A stretch of 64,000 nucleotides of DNA. Origin: Myroides odoratus DSM 2801 (GTDB lineage: Bacteria > Bacteroidota > Bacteroidia > Flavobacteriales > Flavobacteriaceae). The translations under genes and the position numbers were made by a program. A model generated the notes under the pieces. It had not been told where the DNA came from. It did not search any database and saw only the letters and a program-made list of their open reading frames with translations. Location: positions 4,071,793-4,135,792 of the forward strand of contig NZ_CM001437.1 in NCBI RefSeq assembly GCF_000243275.1, written 5' to 3'. Shown here in pieces: positions 27,968 through 38,261 of this stretch (the stretch's first letter is position 1; each line of letters opens with the position of its first letter).

Positions 27968-29860
27968 ATGATATTTCCATCTAATTATGAAGAAAAATGC
28001 GGATTTACATCCATTCGCGAAATGCTCAAGGACTTCTGTTTAGGTTCTTTAGGCATTGAAAAAGTAGATGAATTAACTATTCATGCTGATTTCGAATTAC
28101 TTGTTCATCAACTAGAACAAGTAGAAGAAATGATGATGTTAATAGAAAGAGAGCGCCGTTTTCCACTAACGGATTATAGTGATACGCGCTCTACAGTTCA
28201 ACAAGTCATAGCGGATACTACAAGCTGGTTAACTATAGAAGATGTATTAAGCATTCAGCACACCTTAATCAGTGGGAAACAGTTATATGACGTAGTTACC
28301 CAGCGAGAAGGTGATCGAGAGATCTATCAAAAAATGGCGCTTTTAGCTAAAAACTATGAACCATTAGATGAGTTAGTTGATGCAATTAGTCAAGTAGTTG
28401 ATCAACAAGGACAAGTTCGCGATAGCGCATCTAAGGAGTTGGCTTCTATTCGAAAAGAAAAAATACAGGTCAAACAGACGATTCAGAAGAAGTTTGATTC
28501 CCTATGGCGCAAAGCACAAGCAGCAGGATTAATTGATCAGGAAACACCATCCAGTATGAGAGATGGGCGTATGGTCATTCCAATAACAGCCTCGTTTAAA
28601 CGCAGATTTAAAGGGGTAATACACGATGAATCTCGTTCTGGAAAAACGGTTTTTATTGAGCCGGAAGAATTAGTGAGTGAAAATACCCGACTCTTTGTTT
28701 TAGAACAAGAAGAACGAAGAGAGATTGTACGTTTACTGGTTGAATTGACTCATGCTGTTAGACAAAGTGAAATGCGACTATACCAATTGTATACCTTCAT
28801 TGGTACGTTGGATTTTATTCGTGCAAAAGCTTTGCTTGCTCAAAAAATAGGGGGGATTAAGCCTATTATGGTCAATCAACCCGTAGTTGAGTGGAAACAA
28901 GCGTATCATCCGATATTAGCGCTGCGTTTACGAGAAGCTGGTCAAGTGCTTCATCCATTAACTATTAGTTTGGCAGAAGATCATCGCATTTTAGTGGTTT
29001 CGGGAGCAAATTCAGGGGGGAAATCAGTAACTCTAAAGACTGTTGCACTTTTACAATATATGTTACAATGTGGGTTATTAATCCCAGTTAATCCTACTTC
29101 AACCGCAGGGCTATTTGAGCATTTGTTTTTGGATATTGGCGATGGACAAAGTATGGAAAACAATTTGAGTACCTATACCTCTCATTTGACTACCATGCAG
29201 TTCTTCTTAACACATGCCCATGCGAAAACGCTGATTCTTATTGATGAATTTGGTGGAGGTACAGAACCTGAATTAGGAGGTGCTATTGCTGAAAGTGTTT
29301 TAGAACAACTCAATGAGCAAGGATGCTTTGGATTAATCACGACTCACTTTTATAACTTAAAAGGGTTTGCACAACGCACGCAAGGATTAGAAAATGGTGC
29401 CATGTTATATGATTTTAAGGAAATGAAACCTTTGTATCAGCTATCTCAAGGACATCCAGGAAGCTCCTATGCTTTAGATGTTGCACGCAGAATCGGATTA
29501 GCAGAAGAAATACTTTTCAATGCATCGCAAAAGATTGACGCAAACTATCTTGTAATTGAAGAAGAATTACAACGCGTAATAGCAGAGAAAGTAGCGGCAT
29601 TAAAGCAAAAATCTGAACAATTAAGTTCAGATGTTGTAGAAAGCATACTGGAGCCTAAAGAAATAATAAAAGCAAGTGAAAAAATAAGTGAAAAAGTAGA
29701 AATTCCTGCACCCATCAAACAATTGGGCATCGGTATTTCAGTAGTAATAAAATCCAATGCAAAAGTAGGAGAAATCCTCGAAATAAGAGGGAAGAAAGCC
29801 CTTGTTGCTTTAGGTGGAATTAAACTTACAGTTCACGTAGATGATATAGAAGTAATATGA
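27968..29860 (+). CDS. MutS2-type ATPase lacking the Smr nuclease domain
   Basis: The 630-residue protein has the MutS2 core helical region, the clamp/lever segment (IPITASFKRRFKGVIHDESRSGKTVFIEPEELV), and the ABC-type ATPase with Walker A GANSGGKS (about residue 345) and Walker B LILIDEFGGGTEPE. It ends with the small SH3-like domain (GISVVIKSNAKVGEILEIRGKKALVALGGIKLTVH). The C-terminal Smr endonuclease domain of the 780-residue Bacillus enzyme is missing. MutS2 acts on branched DNA or collided ribosomes in different bacteria; without Smr only the ATPase/clamp function can be inferred. Confidence 0.88.
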   Translation: MIFPSNYEEKCGFTSIREMLKDFCLGSLGIEKVDELTIHADFELLVHQLEQVEEMMMLIERERRFPLTDYSDTRSTVQQVIADTTSWLTIEDVLSIQHTLISGKQLYDVVTQREGDREIYQKMALLAKNYEPLDELVDAISQVVDQQGQVRDSASKELASIRKEKIQVKQTIQKKFDSLWRKAQAAGLIDQETPSSMRDGRMVIPITASFKRRFKGVIHDESRSGKTVFIEPEELVSENTRLFVLEQEERREIVRLLVELTHAVRQSEMRLYQLYTFIGTLDFIRAKALLAQKIGGIKPIMVNQPVVEWKQAYHPILALRLREAGQVLHPLTISLAEDHRILVVSGANSGGKSVTLKTVALLQYMLQCGLLIPVNPTSTAGLFEHLFLDIGDGQSMENNLSTYTSHLTTMQFFLTHAHAKTLILIDEFGGGTEPELGGAIAESVLEQLNEQGCFGLITTHFYNLKGFAQRTQGLENGAMLYDFKEMKPLYQLSQGHPGSSYALDVARRIGLAEEILFNASQKIDANYLVIEEELQRVIAEKVAALKQKSEQLSSDVVESILEPKEIIKASEKISEKVEIPAPIKQLGIGISVVIKSNAKVGEILEIRGKKALVALGGIKLTVHVDDIEVI

Positions 29861-29866
29861 AAAAGA

Positions 29867-29900
29867 GAGGATGACGTTAACCGCATCCTCTTTTATTTTT
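29867..29900 (+). terminator. Terminator after mutS2
   Basis: A 7-bp stem GAGGATG / CATCCTC with a 10-nt loop, followed by TTTTATTTTT. Confidence 0.8.
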
Positions 29901-30648
29901 ATAGAGGTATTCCTTTGAAAATCATTTCTTCACTAGTAGGAGTAAAGGGATTAAACTCCCAATCTCCAAAGATGCTTGCAACAGTTAATTCCGCTTCTTC
30001 TAAAAGAGCTAAAATGGAATCTTGTGAAGGAAAATCAATAAGAGAAGATGCTTGCCAGAGTTGAGTCGCATCAATGGTTTGGTAATAGGTATGGTAGCAA
30101 AGTAAATGACCTTGTCTTTCCCAGTCATTCCAAGCCTTGATTACGCCATAAGCGGGATGTTTAAAATAGCGAATAGAGGCTTGAGGAGTCCAAGTTTTCC
30201 ATTCTTCTACTGTTGGGTTTCTACTATCAAAAATAAAGAATCCTGTAGGTTTTAAATGTTGCTTAATCTTTTGAAAAAGTGCCAATCGATCAGCATCTGA
30301 TTGTAACGTTTGAAAACTATGACCAGATAATAAAATAACATCAAATTGTTGATCGAGGGAAAAGGTGCAAATATTTTCTTTCATCCAACTAACAGTTGAA
30401 GATTTGATTTGAGCTATCTCTAGCATTTCTGCGGCAAGATCAATACCATAGGCTTTTTGACATTTTTTTGCTAGTTCTGCTGTTAATGTTCCAGTTCCAC
30501 AACCTAAATCAAGTACAACATCTGTTTTTTTGACTTGATGTAATAGGGGGGTAAAACCCTCAGACCAAGGATTATCATAATCATAAAACTGTACGAGACT
30601 AGCATCTTGGTATAAAGTATCAGTATGTATAGGGGTTGATTGATTCAT
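29899..30648 (-). CDS. Class I SAM-dependent methyltransferase
   Basis: The 249-residue protein carries the Rossmann-type methyltransferase motif I VLDLGCGTGTLTAEL, an acidic motif II region (KAYGIDLAAEMLEIA), and FDVILLSGHSFQTL as motif IV. These place it among UbiE/Methyltransf_25-like small-molecule enzymes. The C-terminal part (WNDWERQGHLLCYHTYYQT) is typical of a subgroup with unknown substrate. It converges on mutS2 and has no operon partner. Confidence 0.85.
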   Translation of the reverse strand: MNQSTPIHTDTLYQDASLVQFYDYDNPWSEGFTPLLHQVKKTDVVLDLGCGTGTLTAELAKKCQKAYGIDLAAEMLEIAQIKSSTVSWMKENICTFSLDQQFDVILLSGHSFQTLQSDADRLALFQKIKQHLKPTGFFIFDSRNPTVEEWKTWTPQASIRYFKHPAYGVIKAWNDWERQGHLLCYHTYYQTIDATQLWQASSLIDFPSQDSILALLEEAELTVASIFGDWEFNPFTPTSEEMIFKGIPL

Positions 30649-30792
30649 GTATCTTATTTATATCTTTCATCGACAATTTAGCGCATTATTCTAACTCATT
30701 CAAGAAATATATTTCTTTCTTCTTGAATGATGTATTTTTTTTAGTTTTATCACTCGGAAGTAAGTAATTTTACAATACATAGTCCTGCTATT

Positions 30793-31371
30793 ATGCTTTT
30801 AGAAAAACTATTACAAGAATATGCTCTTCCATTAGAGACCTTCACATCTAAGGAATACGATTTATTTGATACTTTTTTTGAAAAAAAGAAGATCAAAAAG
30901 AATGCTTTTTTAGTTCAAGAAGGAGAAGTAGAAAAGTATAGTTACTTCATTTATGAAGGTATTCTGCGTTGTTGGGTATTGGATCAGAAAGGAGTAGAGC
31001 AAACCTTTTGGTTTTGTAAGCCTGGTACATTTTCGATGTCTAATATTTCTTTTACGCTCAATCAAAGCGCCACTTTTCATGTACAAGCCGTGATGGATTG
31101 TGAGGTTTACTACATTGATCGAACACAAGTAGAACAGTTGTATCAAACTATTCCATCGTTGAAAGCCGTCTTTGATAGTTTAACTGCAATCTTGCTCAAT
31201 CGACTATTAGAACGCCAAGTATATATGATTAAATATTCACCAGAGCAGTACTATTTAGAGTTAGTAACTTCTTATGGGGCCTTAATTAACTTTATCCCAC
31301 TTAAAGATATTGCTTCATTTTTGGGGATTACTCCACAAGCATTAAGCAGAATACGCAAGCGAATTTTTTAA
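30793..31371 (+). CDS. Crp/Fnr family transcriptional regulator
   Basis: The 192-residue protein has the beta-roll domain (NAFLVQEGEVEKYSYFIYEGILRCWVLDQKGVEQTFWF) and a short helix-turn-helix (IPLKDIASFLGITPQALSRIRKRI). It is a paralogue of the regulators at 16958 and 42401. A GNAT gene follows after 60 bp and may be the target. No clear palindrome was seen in that gap. Confidence 0.88.
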   Translation: MLLEKLLQEYALPLETFTSKEYDLFDTFFEKKKIKKNAFLVQEGEVEKYSYFIYEGILRCWVLDQKGVEQTFWFCKPGTFSMSNISFTLNQSATFHVQAVMDCEVYYIDRTQVEQLYQTIPSLKAVFDSLTAILLNRLLERQVYMIKYSPEQYYLELVTSYGALINFIPLKDIASFLGITPQALSRIRKRIF

Positions 31372-31431
31372 CCCAAGTTCAGTGTTTTTATTTCCAAAGG
31401 ATCGAATTTTGTACTTCTAAACAAATTAAAT

Positions 31432-31860
31432 ATGATACGACAACTTACTCCAACAGACTACCCGCGTTTACTAGAGATTTGGGAAAGTGCTGTTTTAGCT
31501 ACGCATGATTTTTTAAAAGAAGAAGACTTTGCTTATTATAAAGAAAACCTACCTACTTATTTTTCTTTTGTTTCCCTTTGGGGGTATGAATACCAAGGAC
31601 AATTGGTTGGGTTTATGGGGTTAGCTGAAAATAATTTAGAAATGCTATTTATTGATGCTGCGATTCGCGGGCAGGGAATTGGCAAAAAGCTACTTGACTA
31701 TGCAATCCAAAATGAAGGAATAACGCAAGTTGAAGTCAATGAACAAAACGAGCAAGCCGTTGGTTTTTATCAGTATATGGGATTTAAGACTAAAAGTAGA
31801 GCTGCATTAGATGGGCAAGGAAAACCTTATCCGATTCTTAAAATGAGCTTGGATTTATAA
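31432..31860 (+). CDS. GNAT family N-acetyltransferase
   Basis: The 142-residue protein has the acetyl-CoA-binding core (LEMLFIDAAIRGQGIGKKLLDYAI) and the following VNEQNEQAVGFYQYMGF motif. This places it with PhnO/YafP-like small acetyltransferases. The substrate is unknown. It lies downstream of a Crp/Fnr gene in the same direction. Confidence 0.85.
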   Translation: MIRQLTPTDYPRLLEIWESAVLATHDFLKEEDFAYYKENLPTYFSFVSLWGYEYQGQLVGFMGLAENNLEMLFIDAAIRGQGIGKKLLDYAIQNEGITQVEVNEQNEQAVGFYQYMGFKTKSRAALDGQGKPYPILKMSLDL

Positions 31861-31867
31861 TCCTACT

Positions 31868-31905
31868 AAGGTAACAGTGAACTAGATCTGGTTCGCTGTT
31901 ACCTT
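31868..31905. terminator. Terminator between converging GNAT and flavoprotein genes
   Basis: A 15-bp stem (AAGGTAACAGTGAAC / GTTCGCTGTTACCTT, one G-U pair) with an 8-nt loop overlaps the end of the minus-strand gene. Confidence 0.8.
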
Positions 31906-32626
31906 ATAATCCTTCAATCCCTTCAATCCAGTATCCTCTTGTATATACTTTACTCGTCGTTTTATCTTTAATTACTTTTCTGAAAATCTGTATTGATTTC
32001 GCATTTCCTGTTAATAAGAAAATAGCATCTTTCCATTGAGCAGATTCAATTGGTGCTAACTGTCCAATGGTTCGCTCATTTCTGAAAACTTTATTTTTAG
32101 GATACACTACAGCATGTTCAAATCCCAATTTCTCTGGTATATCTTTATTTTCTTCATCTAGTTCAAATAGAAAGATAAATTCACTATTCATTTGTTTCCA
32201 TTTCTGGTATAAGGATAATCCCAATCCCAAAGAGGTTTCATCTCCAAAAAACACAAATTTAGTACTAGGCAAATCGAGGTAATTACTATTTGAACGCAAG
32301 CTGTTCATGCTAATTTTATTTCCAATAGCCAATTGACTCATAAATGCTTGTCCACTGCCTTTCTGTTTGTGTAAATAGACAATAAATTCCAAACACCCCT
32401 TTGCTTTATCCAAAGAAGATACAGTATATTTTCTAGTTTGGGTATAATTGAGTTTAAAACTCACATAAGATCCACTTGCAAATTGAAGCTTTTCAAATTG
32501 TCCTTTGAGGCGAATTCGCTTGATGGAAGGGGATAAACTATCGATATCGACTATTTCTGCTTCAGGAACTTTAACTGGGGCTATACCTAGAAAGTCCAAT
32601 ATTCTTCTAACACTATTTGATATCAT
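31904..32626 (-). CDS. Siderophore-interacting protein-like FAD/NAD(P)H reductase
   Basis: From ATG 32626 the 240-residue protein starts MISNSVRRILDFLG. It has the FAD-binding RKYTVSS motif, the SIP-family FFGDETSLGLGLSLYQ segment and a C-terminal YWIEGIEG instead of the usual YWR.G tail. SIP enzymes reduce ferric siderophores or haem in the cytoplasm. The frame is open to 32761, but that extension encodes a hydrophobic stretch (YLLLLFSYFAFFFVLNL); a membrane-anchored longer form cannot be excluded. No siderophore genes are adjacent. Confidence 0.75.
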   Translation of the reverse strand: MISNSVRRILDFLGIAPVKVPEAEIVDIDSLSPSIKRIRLKGQFEKLQFASGSYVSFKLNYTQTRKYTVSSLDKAKGCLEFIVYLHKQKGSGQAFMSQLAIGNKISMNSLRSNSNYLDLPSTKFVFFGDETSLGLGLSLYQKWKQMNSEFIFLFELDEENKDIPEKLGFEHAVVYPKNKVFRNERTIGQLAPIESAQWKDAIFLLTGNAKSIQIFRKVIKDKTTSKVYTRGYWIEGIEGL

Positions 32627-33021
32627 TCCTTTTTCTTTCAAATTTAAAACAAAAAAGAATGCGAAGTAAGAGAATAAAAGCAGTAGATAGTGGACAAAAC
32701 GCAGTTTATAAAGGGGAGTAAATGGACAGTAAGGGATTGTTTGTTGTGATTTAATTAACATAAAATAGGTTTGTGTAATTTTTACTCTATTTTTTATTGA
32801 TGTTTATTTTAAATATTCACATAAAAAAATAATGTAATTTTATTATAATTGCTATATTAGTACCTATATGAGAAAATATCCAAATTTACCAAAAGTAAAA
32901 ACAAGTATTATTTGCCAAATAATTTAAAATTATTTATGTAAAAATTAACAATTAACTATAGAAAAACTAGGGTTTATTGCCCATGTACAACCAACTAACC
33001 AACTTAACCCAATGAAGGATT

Positions 33022-36000
33022 ATGACTAAAAAACTACTTTTAAAATTCTTTTTGATCTTCCTCTTTTTATCGGCACAGCTAACTAAAGGACAAAACTATA
33101 CTCCCTTAGTTATAACTTCCGGTTTTAATGAAGATGTTATTGCAGAGGATTCGCCTGCATCTACCTATACCACCTCGGCCGTTGATGCAACAAGTTCTGG
33201 TGCAAATAATGCTTTTATGAGTACGAATTACCCCAATGCAACAGTAGGACTTCCTGCGAATGGGTTAATTACTTCTATTGCAACAGGCACACCTGGATTG
33301 ACCTTTCAACTAGCGCCATATAATCAAAATAACAGTTTAAAGATTAATGCAAATAATGGCACAGGTACCTTAGCGGTTCAAACAACAGATAAGTTAATTA
33401 AACTATATTTATTAGCTACTTCTGGAAGTTCGTCGTCAACGTTTACTGGAACCATTACTTTTACAGATGCAACAACGCAAACATTTACTTCTCAGTCTGT
33501 TCCAGATTGGTACGACCAAGGTACACCAGCAATTACGATTCGAGGAATTGGAAGAGTGCCTCGTACTGGAACTCAAAACCCAGATAACAATACGACTAAT
33601 CCAAAACTATTTCAAGTAGCTATTGATATTAGTTCAGATAATCAAAATAAGATTATCCAACAAGTTGCGCTTACTAAAACCAGTTCAACTAGTGGATTTT
33701 TGCATATTTTTGCTTTATCCGGTGAAATTACACCAACTTGTTTTAAACCAGAGAACTTAGGTATTCAAAATTTGACTGCAACAAGTGTAGATTTAACTTG
33801 GACAAGCGCAGGAAATACGTTTGATATTAAATGGGGGCAAAGAGGTTTTAACGTTGCTACAGCTGGAACATTAGTCACTGGTTTTGCCAATGGAGGAACA
33901 CTTTCTGGGTTAACTGCAGATATGGATTACGACTATTATGTACGCCGTGATTGTGGTGCTGTAGATGGAGTAAGTGCCTGGGCAGGTCCTTTTCAATTTA
34001 GAACAGGATATTGTATACCAATAGGAGCACAAAATAACGCAGACGAGATTAGAAACTTTAAATTATCAAATTTAAATAACAATTCAAATGCCTCTGAAGG
34101 AACAGATGGATATAAAGATTATTCAGGAACAGTTGAACCAGCAATACTAGAAATAGGAGAGGCCTATATTGCTTCTTTGACCAGTGGAACTGGAACTGGA
34201 AATCATGGGGCTGCGATTTGGATTGACTATAATAATAATCTTGTTTTCGAAGCAAATGAAAAAGTTAGTGTCATTGCCAGTACTATTGCCTCTAGTACTA
34301 CTGCCAATTTTCCTAGTTTTACTGTTCCTGCAACTGTACAACCAGGCATATACCGATTAAGAGTACAATATCACTACCTTAAAGGAGGTGCTGATTTAGA
34401 TCCTTGTAGATTAACGTCTCAGTTTGGTGAAACTGAAGATTATGCGGTTCAAATTATACCACCACCTACTTGTTTTCCGCCTTTGAATATAAAGGTAAAA
34501 AGGATTACTAAAAATTCAGCACAAGTCGTTTGGGATGCGCCTATACTGGGAACTCCACCTGCTTTAGGTTACAAAATTGAAGTAAGAACCAGTGGACGTC
34601 CAGGTGACGCTACAGGGCTAGTTCGTACCCTAACTACTACTAATTTATCAGAAACCCTAACAGGTTTAAATAGTGAAACAGAATACCTTATCTATGTTCA
34701 ATCGCTTTGTGCTGCAACAGATGAAAGTACTTGGAGTCGAATATCTTTTACTACGTTATGTGAGCATCCTGATTATGAATTAACAACAAGTACTACAGAT
34801 TTATCTTTCTGTGGTTCTAGTGAGGTTACTTTAACTGTAGATACACAAGGAATCGTGAATTGGTATAATTCAGAAACATCAACGACTCCTATACATACAG
34901 GAAATACCTACACAACTACGGTTGCAGCAACTTCTTCCTTTTGGTATGAAGTTGTTTCAGAGGAAACAACAACTACAATTCCAACAGGTCCTTTAAATGC
35001 TGAAGCAGTAAGTACATCCTCAGGCAATTGGGGGAGTGAATATGATGTTTACTTTACCGTTTTAAAAGCAACAACATTAAGAAGTATTGATATTTATCCT
35101 ACTACTGCAGGTCAAACAGGTAGTATGACGTTTAAACAAAGAGGGGCGACAGGTTCTGCTACAGTTGGGACAATTAATTATACTACAGTTGGCGAAGGAA
35201 GAACTGAAAAACAAGTAGTTCCTATAAATATACAATTAGTACCTGGAACCTATGCAATAACGACCAGTTTACCATCAAGTGGACTTATGAGAAATACTAG
35301 TGGCGCGTCCTATCCTTATAGTTCAGAAATAGCTTCTATTACAGGTAATGGATTCCTATCTTCTTATTATATGGGCTATTATAACTGGCTTTTTGAAACT
35401 CCATGTAAATCTCTACGAGAAGAAGTGGTGGTTACAGTAATAGAACCTCAAATTATTACGAGCGCAGTAGTAGATCCTACAGCAACGGGAGGATCAACCT
35501 TACATATTGCTTCAACAGCTGAGTTATTTACTATAGAATATGGATTGACTGGTTTTGAAAGAGGAGAAGGCACGAGTGTATCGGATATAGAACATCCGTA
35601 TGTATTTCAAAGTTTACGTGCACATACAACTTATGATGTATATGTACAAGCACTACCTTGTGGTATTTGGTATGGTCCTGTGACATTTACAACAGAAGGG
35701 GCAACAGATACGCAAGTTATTACAGCAACAGACGTAGTTAAAAACTATGGGGATGAAGCTTTTACTCCTGGAGAATCTGATAGTGGTTTGCCTCTATCCT
35801 ATACGATTGAAAATGAGAGTATAGCTGTGGTTGAAAATGGAGAATTGGTAATTAAAGGAGCAGGAACAACCCGAGTTACAGTGAGCCAAGAAGGAGATTC
35901 ACAATATTTACCTGCTGAAGATGTAATCTTTACCTTAACAGTAAACAAGGCCATGTTAACGGTTACTGCAGACAGTGATCAACAGAAAGAATATGGAGAA

Positions 36001-38157
36001 ACGGATCCAACTCTAACCTATACCGTGGAAGGATTTAAATATGCAGATGATCAAGATGTTCTTCTAAATGGTTTGAGTAGAAATCCAGGAGAGAATCTTG
36101 GAATTTATCCAATTACACAAGGGAATTTACAAGGAGGACCAAACTATACTATTACCTTTGTTGAAGCTACTTTTGAAATTACAAAAGCAACTTTAACCGT
36201 ATCCGCAGATGCTTTAACGAAATTATACGGTGATGCAGATCCTGTGTTAACTTATACTGTTGCAGGAGCAAGGTTTAATGATGATCAAATTGTTGCAGGT
36301 CAATTAGCACGTGAAACAGGGGAGAATGTAGGTACATACACCATTAATCAAGGTGGTTTACACGTAATAAATCCAAATTATGTTTTGGTTTATGAAGAAA
36401 ATCAATTCCGCATTGATCCTGCCATCTTAACTATTAACCCAACAGCAGGCCTATTCAAAACATATGGCGCAGTTGATCCTGTATTAACATTTATAGCTAC
36501 AGGCTTTAAATTTAACGATACACAAGAGACGACATTGAATGGAGTTATTGAAAGAGTAGCGGGTGAAAATGTTGGACTATACGCTTACGAACAAGGTAGT
36601 TTAAGCTCAGCTTTAGGTAATTATACTTTTGTGATCCTCAATGAAAGTAAATTTGAAATTAAACCTGCACCAATAACTGTCCATGTAAATGAGAATCAAC
36701 AAAAAACATTTGGACAAGCAGATCCACTTTTAACTTATACAATAGAAGGATTACAACGTGGAGAGCAACAGTCACAAGTCATGTCAGGTCGTTTAGCACG
36801 TCAGGTAGGTGAAGCGATCGGACTTTATCCAATTGAACAAGGAACGTTAGCACCAAGAAATAACTATAATATCGAAACATTTGTATCAGCAGATTTTGAA
36901 ATTGTCAGCGGAACGATTACAGGTTTGTCTTTACCTTCGCGTACTGTTGGCTATGATGGAACTGCAAAATCACTAGAAGTACAAGGAAATATACCGGAAG
37001 ATGCCGTTATTACTTATACAAATAACAACCAAGTACAAGTTGGAGTCTATAACGTAACTGCACGTGTTGATTTTGGACCAAATTATGATTTACTTACTTT
37101 ACAAGCGGTATTAACAATCGTTAAAGCTGATCAAGTCATTGATTTTGAACCTCCAGTAACAGTATTACTAGAAGATACTCCAACGTTACAACTTGTAGCT
37201 ACTGCTAGTTCCTCTTTACCTGTTTCATTCAGTATTGATTACGTTGAAGATAGAGAAATTGCAACCGTTACTGAATCAGGATTAATTACATTCTTACGTC
37301 CTGGATTTGTTACAGTTACAGCTAGACAAGCAGGAAATGAAAACTACAATGCAGCGGCGGCAGTATCCCGTACGATTGAAGTAGTGAGTAAAAATACAGA
37401 TATTTTAAACTTAATCGTTGATGGAGTTTCTTATGGTAGAGTTGAAAAAGAAGTATTGGTAACAATCGGATGTGAATCACAACAAAAAAGTGTACTAATT
37501 GAAGTGGAAACAACAGAGGGTACAATAGTAACACCTGGAAAAAACATTGTAGTTGAAGTTCCTGAGTATGGACAATATGAGCAAATGATTAAAGTACAAT
37601 CGGCCTATGGAACGAGTGAAACCTATAAGGTAATTATTGATAAGCGCATTCCTACTGATAAGATTGTCTATCAGAAATACAACAATGTACTGTTAGTAAA
37701 CAACAATAAGCAAACGAATACAGGCTATGTATTCACAGCCTATCAGTGGTTTAAAAATGGAGAAGGTATTGGAACAGGACAATCGTATTCAGCGGGTAAT
37801 AATTATGGTGATGTTTTAGAAGTTGGTGCGACCTATCATGTGGAATTGACTTTACAAAATGGCAAAAAAATAACAAGTTGTCCTATTTACATTGAAGCGC
37901 CAACTAGTAGTGAATTAGCTGTTTATCCGAATCCAGTGAAGCGAAATCAACGTTTACATGTTCAATTTGATCAAACCATCCAAGAAACGTCAAGTTATGT
38001 GATCTATGATTTAAAAGGACAAATGATTCAAAGAGGAGAATTACAACGTGGAAACTCAAGTATTGATCTTCCGGCAACAGTAGCTTCAGGTTCTTATTTC
38101 TTAGTGTTAAAAACAGATAATGGACAGCAAAACGTTCAGTTTATCGTGAGAGAATAA
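33022..38157 (+). CDS. Large multidomain T9SS cargo protein with GEVED, Fn3, MBG and Big-like domains
   Basis: The 1711-residue protein has a signal peptide (cleavage near TKGQ-NYTP). Next come an N-terminal beta-sandwich region, an Fn3-like domain (about 240-330), a GEVED domain (about 330-480, ending GETEDYAVQI), a second Fn3 (about 490-580) and an Ig-like segment with WYNSET. A further Big-like region (about 900-975) precedes four MBG-type repeats (about 975-1295, each with KxYGxxDPxLTYT and GxYxIxxGxL). A YDG-like domain (GYDGTAKSL) and a Big domain follow. The last 75 residues (AVYPNPVKRNQRLHVQF ... GSYFLVLKTDNGQQNVQFIV) are a type A T9SS sorting domain. It is predicted to be exported by the Por system and anchored or released at the surface as an adhesin-like protein. 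Confidence 0.9.
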   Translation: MTKKLLLKFFLIFLFLSAQLTKGQNYTPLVITSGFNEDVIAEDSPASTYTTSAVDATSSGANNAFMSTNYPNATVGLPANGLITSIATGTPGLTFQLAPYNQNNSLKINANNGTGTLAVQTTDKLIKLYLLATSGSSSSTFTGTITFTDATTQTFTSQSVPDWYDQGTPAITIRGIGRVPRTGTQNPDNNTTNPKLFQVAIDISSDNQNKIIQQVALTKTSSTSGFLHIFALSGEITPTCFKPENLGIQNLTATSVDLTWTSAGNTFDIKWGQRGFNVATAGTLVTGFANGGTLSGLTADMDYDYYVRRDCGAVDGVSAWAGPFQFRTGYCIPIGAQNNADEIRNFKLSNLNNNSNASEGTDGYKDYSGTVEPAILEIGEAYIASLTSGTGTGNHGAAIWIDYNNNLVFEANEKVSVIASTIASSTTANFPSFTVPATVQPGIYRLRVQYHYLKGGADLDPCRLTSQFGETEDYAVQIIPPPTCFPPLNIKVKRITKNSAQVVWDAPILGTPPALGYKIEVRTSGRPGDATGLVRTLTTTNLSETLTGLNSETEYLIYVQSLCAATDESTWSRISFTTLCEHPDYELTTSTTDLSFCGSSEVTLTVDTQGIVNWYNSETSTTPIHTGNTYTTTVAATSSFWYEVVSEETTTTIPTGPLNAEAVSTSSGNWGSEYDVYFTVLKATTLRSIDIYPTTAGQTGSMTFKQRGATGSATVGTINYTTVGEGRTEKQVVPINIQLVPGTYAITTSLPSSGLMRNTSGASYPYSSEIASITGNGFLSSYYMGYYNWLFETPCKSLREEVVVTVIEPQIITSAVVDPTATGGSTLHIASTAELFTIEYGLTGFERGEGTSVSDIEHPYVFQSLRAHTTYDVYVQALPCGIWYGPVTFTTEGATDTQVITATDVVKNYGDEAFTPGESDSGLPLSYTIENESIAVVENGELVIKGAGTTRVTVSQEGDSQYLPAEDVIFTLTVNKAMLTVTADSDQQKEYGETDPTLTYTVEGFKYADDQDVLLNGLSRNPGENLGIYPITQGNLQGGPNYTITFVEATFEITKATLTVSADALTKLYGDADPVLTYTVAGARFNDDQIVAGQLARETGENVGTYTINQGGLHVINPNYVLVYEENQFRIDPAILTINPTAGLFKTYGAVDPVLTFIATGFKFNDTQETTLNGVIERVAGENVGLYAYEQGSLSSALGNYTFVILNESKFEIKPAPITVHVNENQQKTFGQADPLLTYTIEGLQRGEQQSQVMSGRLARQVGEAIGLYPIEQGTLAPRNNYNIETFVSADFEIVSGTITGLSLPSRTVGYDGTAKSLEVQGNIPEDAVITYTNNNQVQVGVYNVTARVDFGPNYDLLTLQAVLTIVKADQVIDFEPPVTVLLEDTPTLQLVATASSSLPVSFSIDYVEDREIATVTESGLITFLRPGFVTVTARQAGNENYNAAAAVSRTIEVVSKNTDILNLIVDGVSYGRVEKEVLVTIGCESQQKSVLIEVETTEGTIVTPGKNIVVEVPEYGQYEQMIKVQSAYGTSETYKVIIDKRIPTDKIVYQKYNNVLLVNNNKQTNTGYVFTAYQWFKNGEGIGTGQSYSAGNNYGDVLEVGATYHVELTLQNGKKITSCPIYIEAPTSSELAVYPNPVKRNQRLHVQFDQTIQETSSYVIYDLKGQMIQRGELQRGNSSIDLPATVASGSYFLVLKTDNGQQNVQFIVRE

Positions 38158-38174
38158 AAAACGTACTTTCAAAA

Positions 38175-38210
38175 AAGTAGGGTTCTTTTTGAGAACCCTG
38201 CTTTTTTTTA
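38175..38210 (+). terminator. Terminator after the T9SS cargo gene
   Basis: An 11- to 12-bp stem around AGTAGGGTTCT / AGAACCCTGCT with a short T-rich loop, followed by eight T residues. Confidence 0.88.
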
Positions 38211-38261
38211 AAAAATAGCGATTAAAATAATATAAATGAATTAGTATCAAATTAATTGGAA

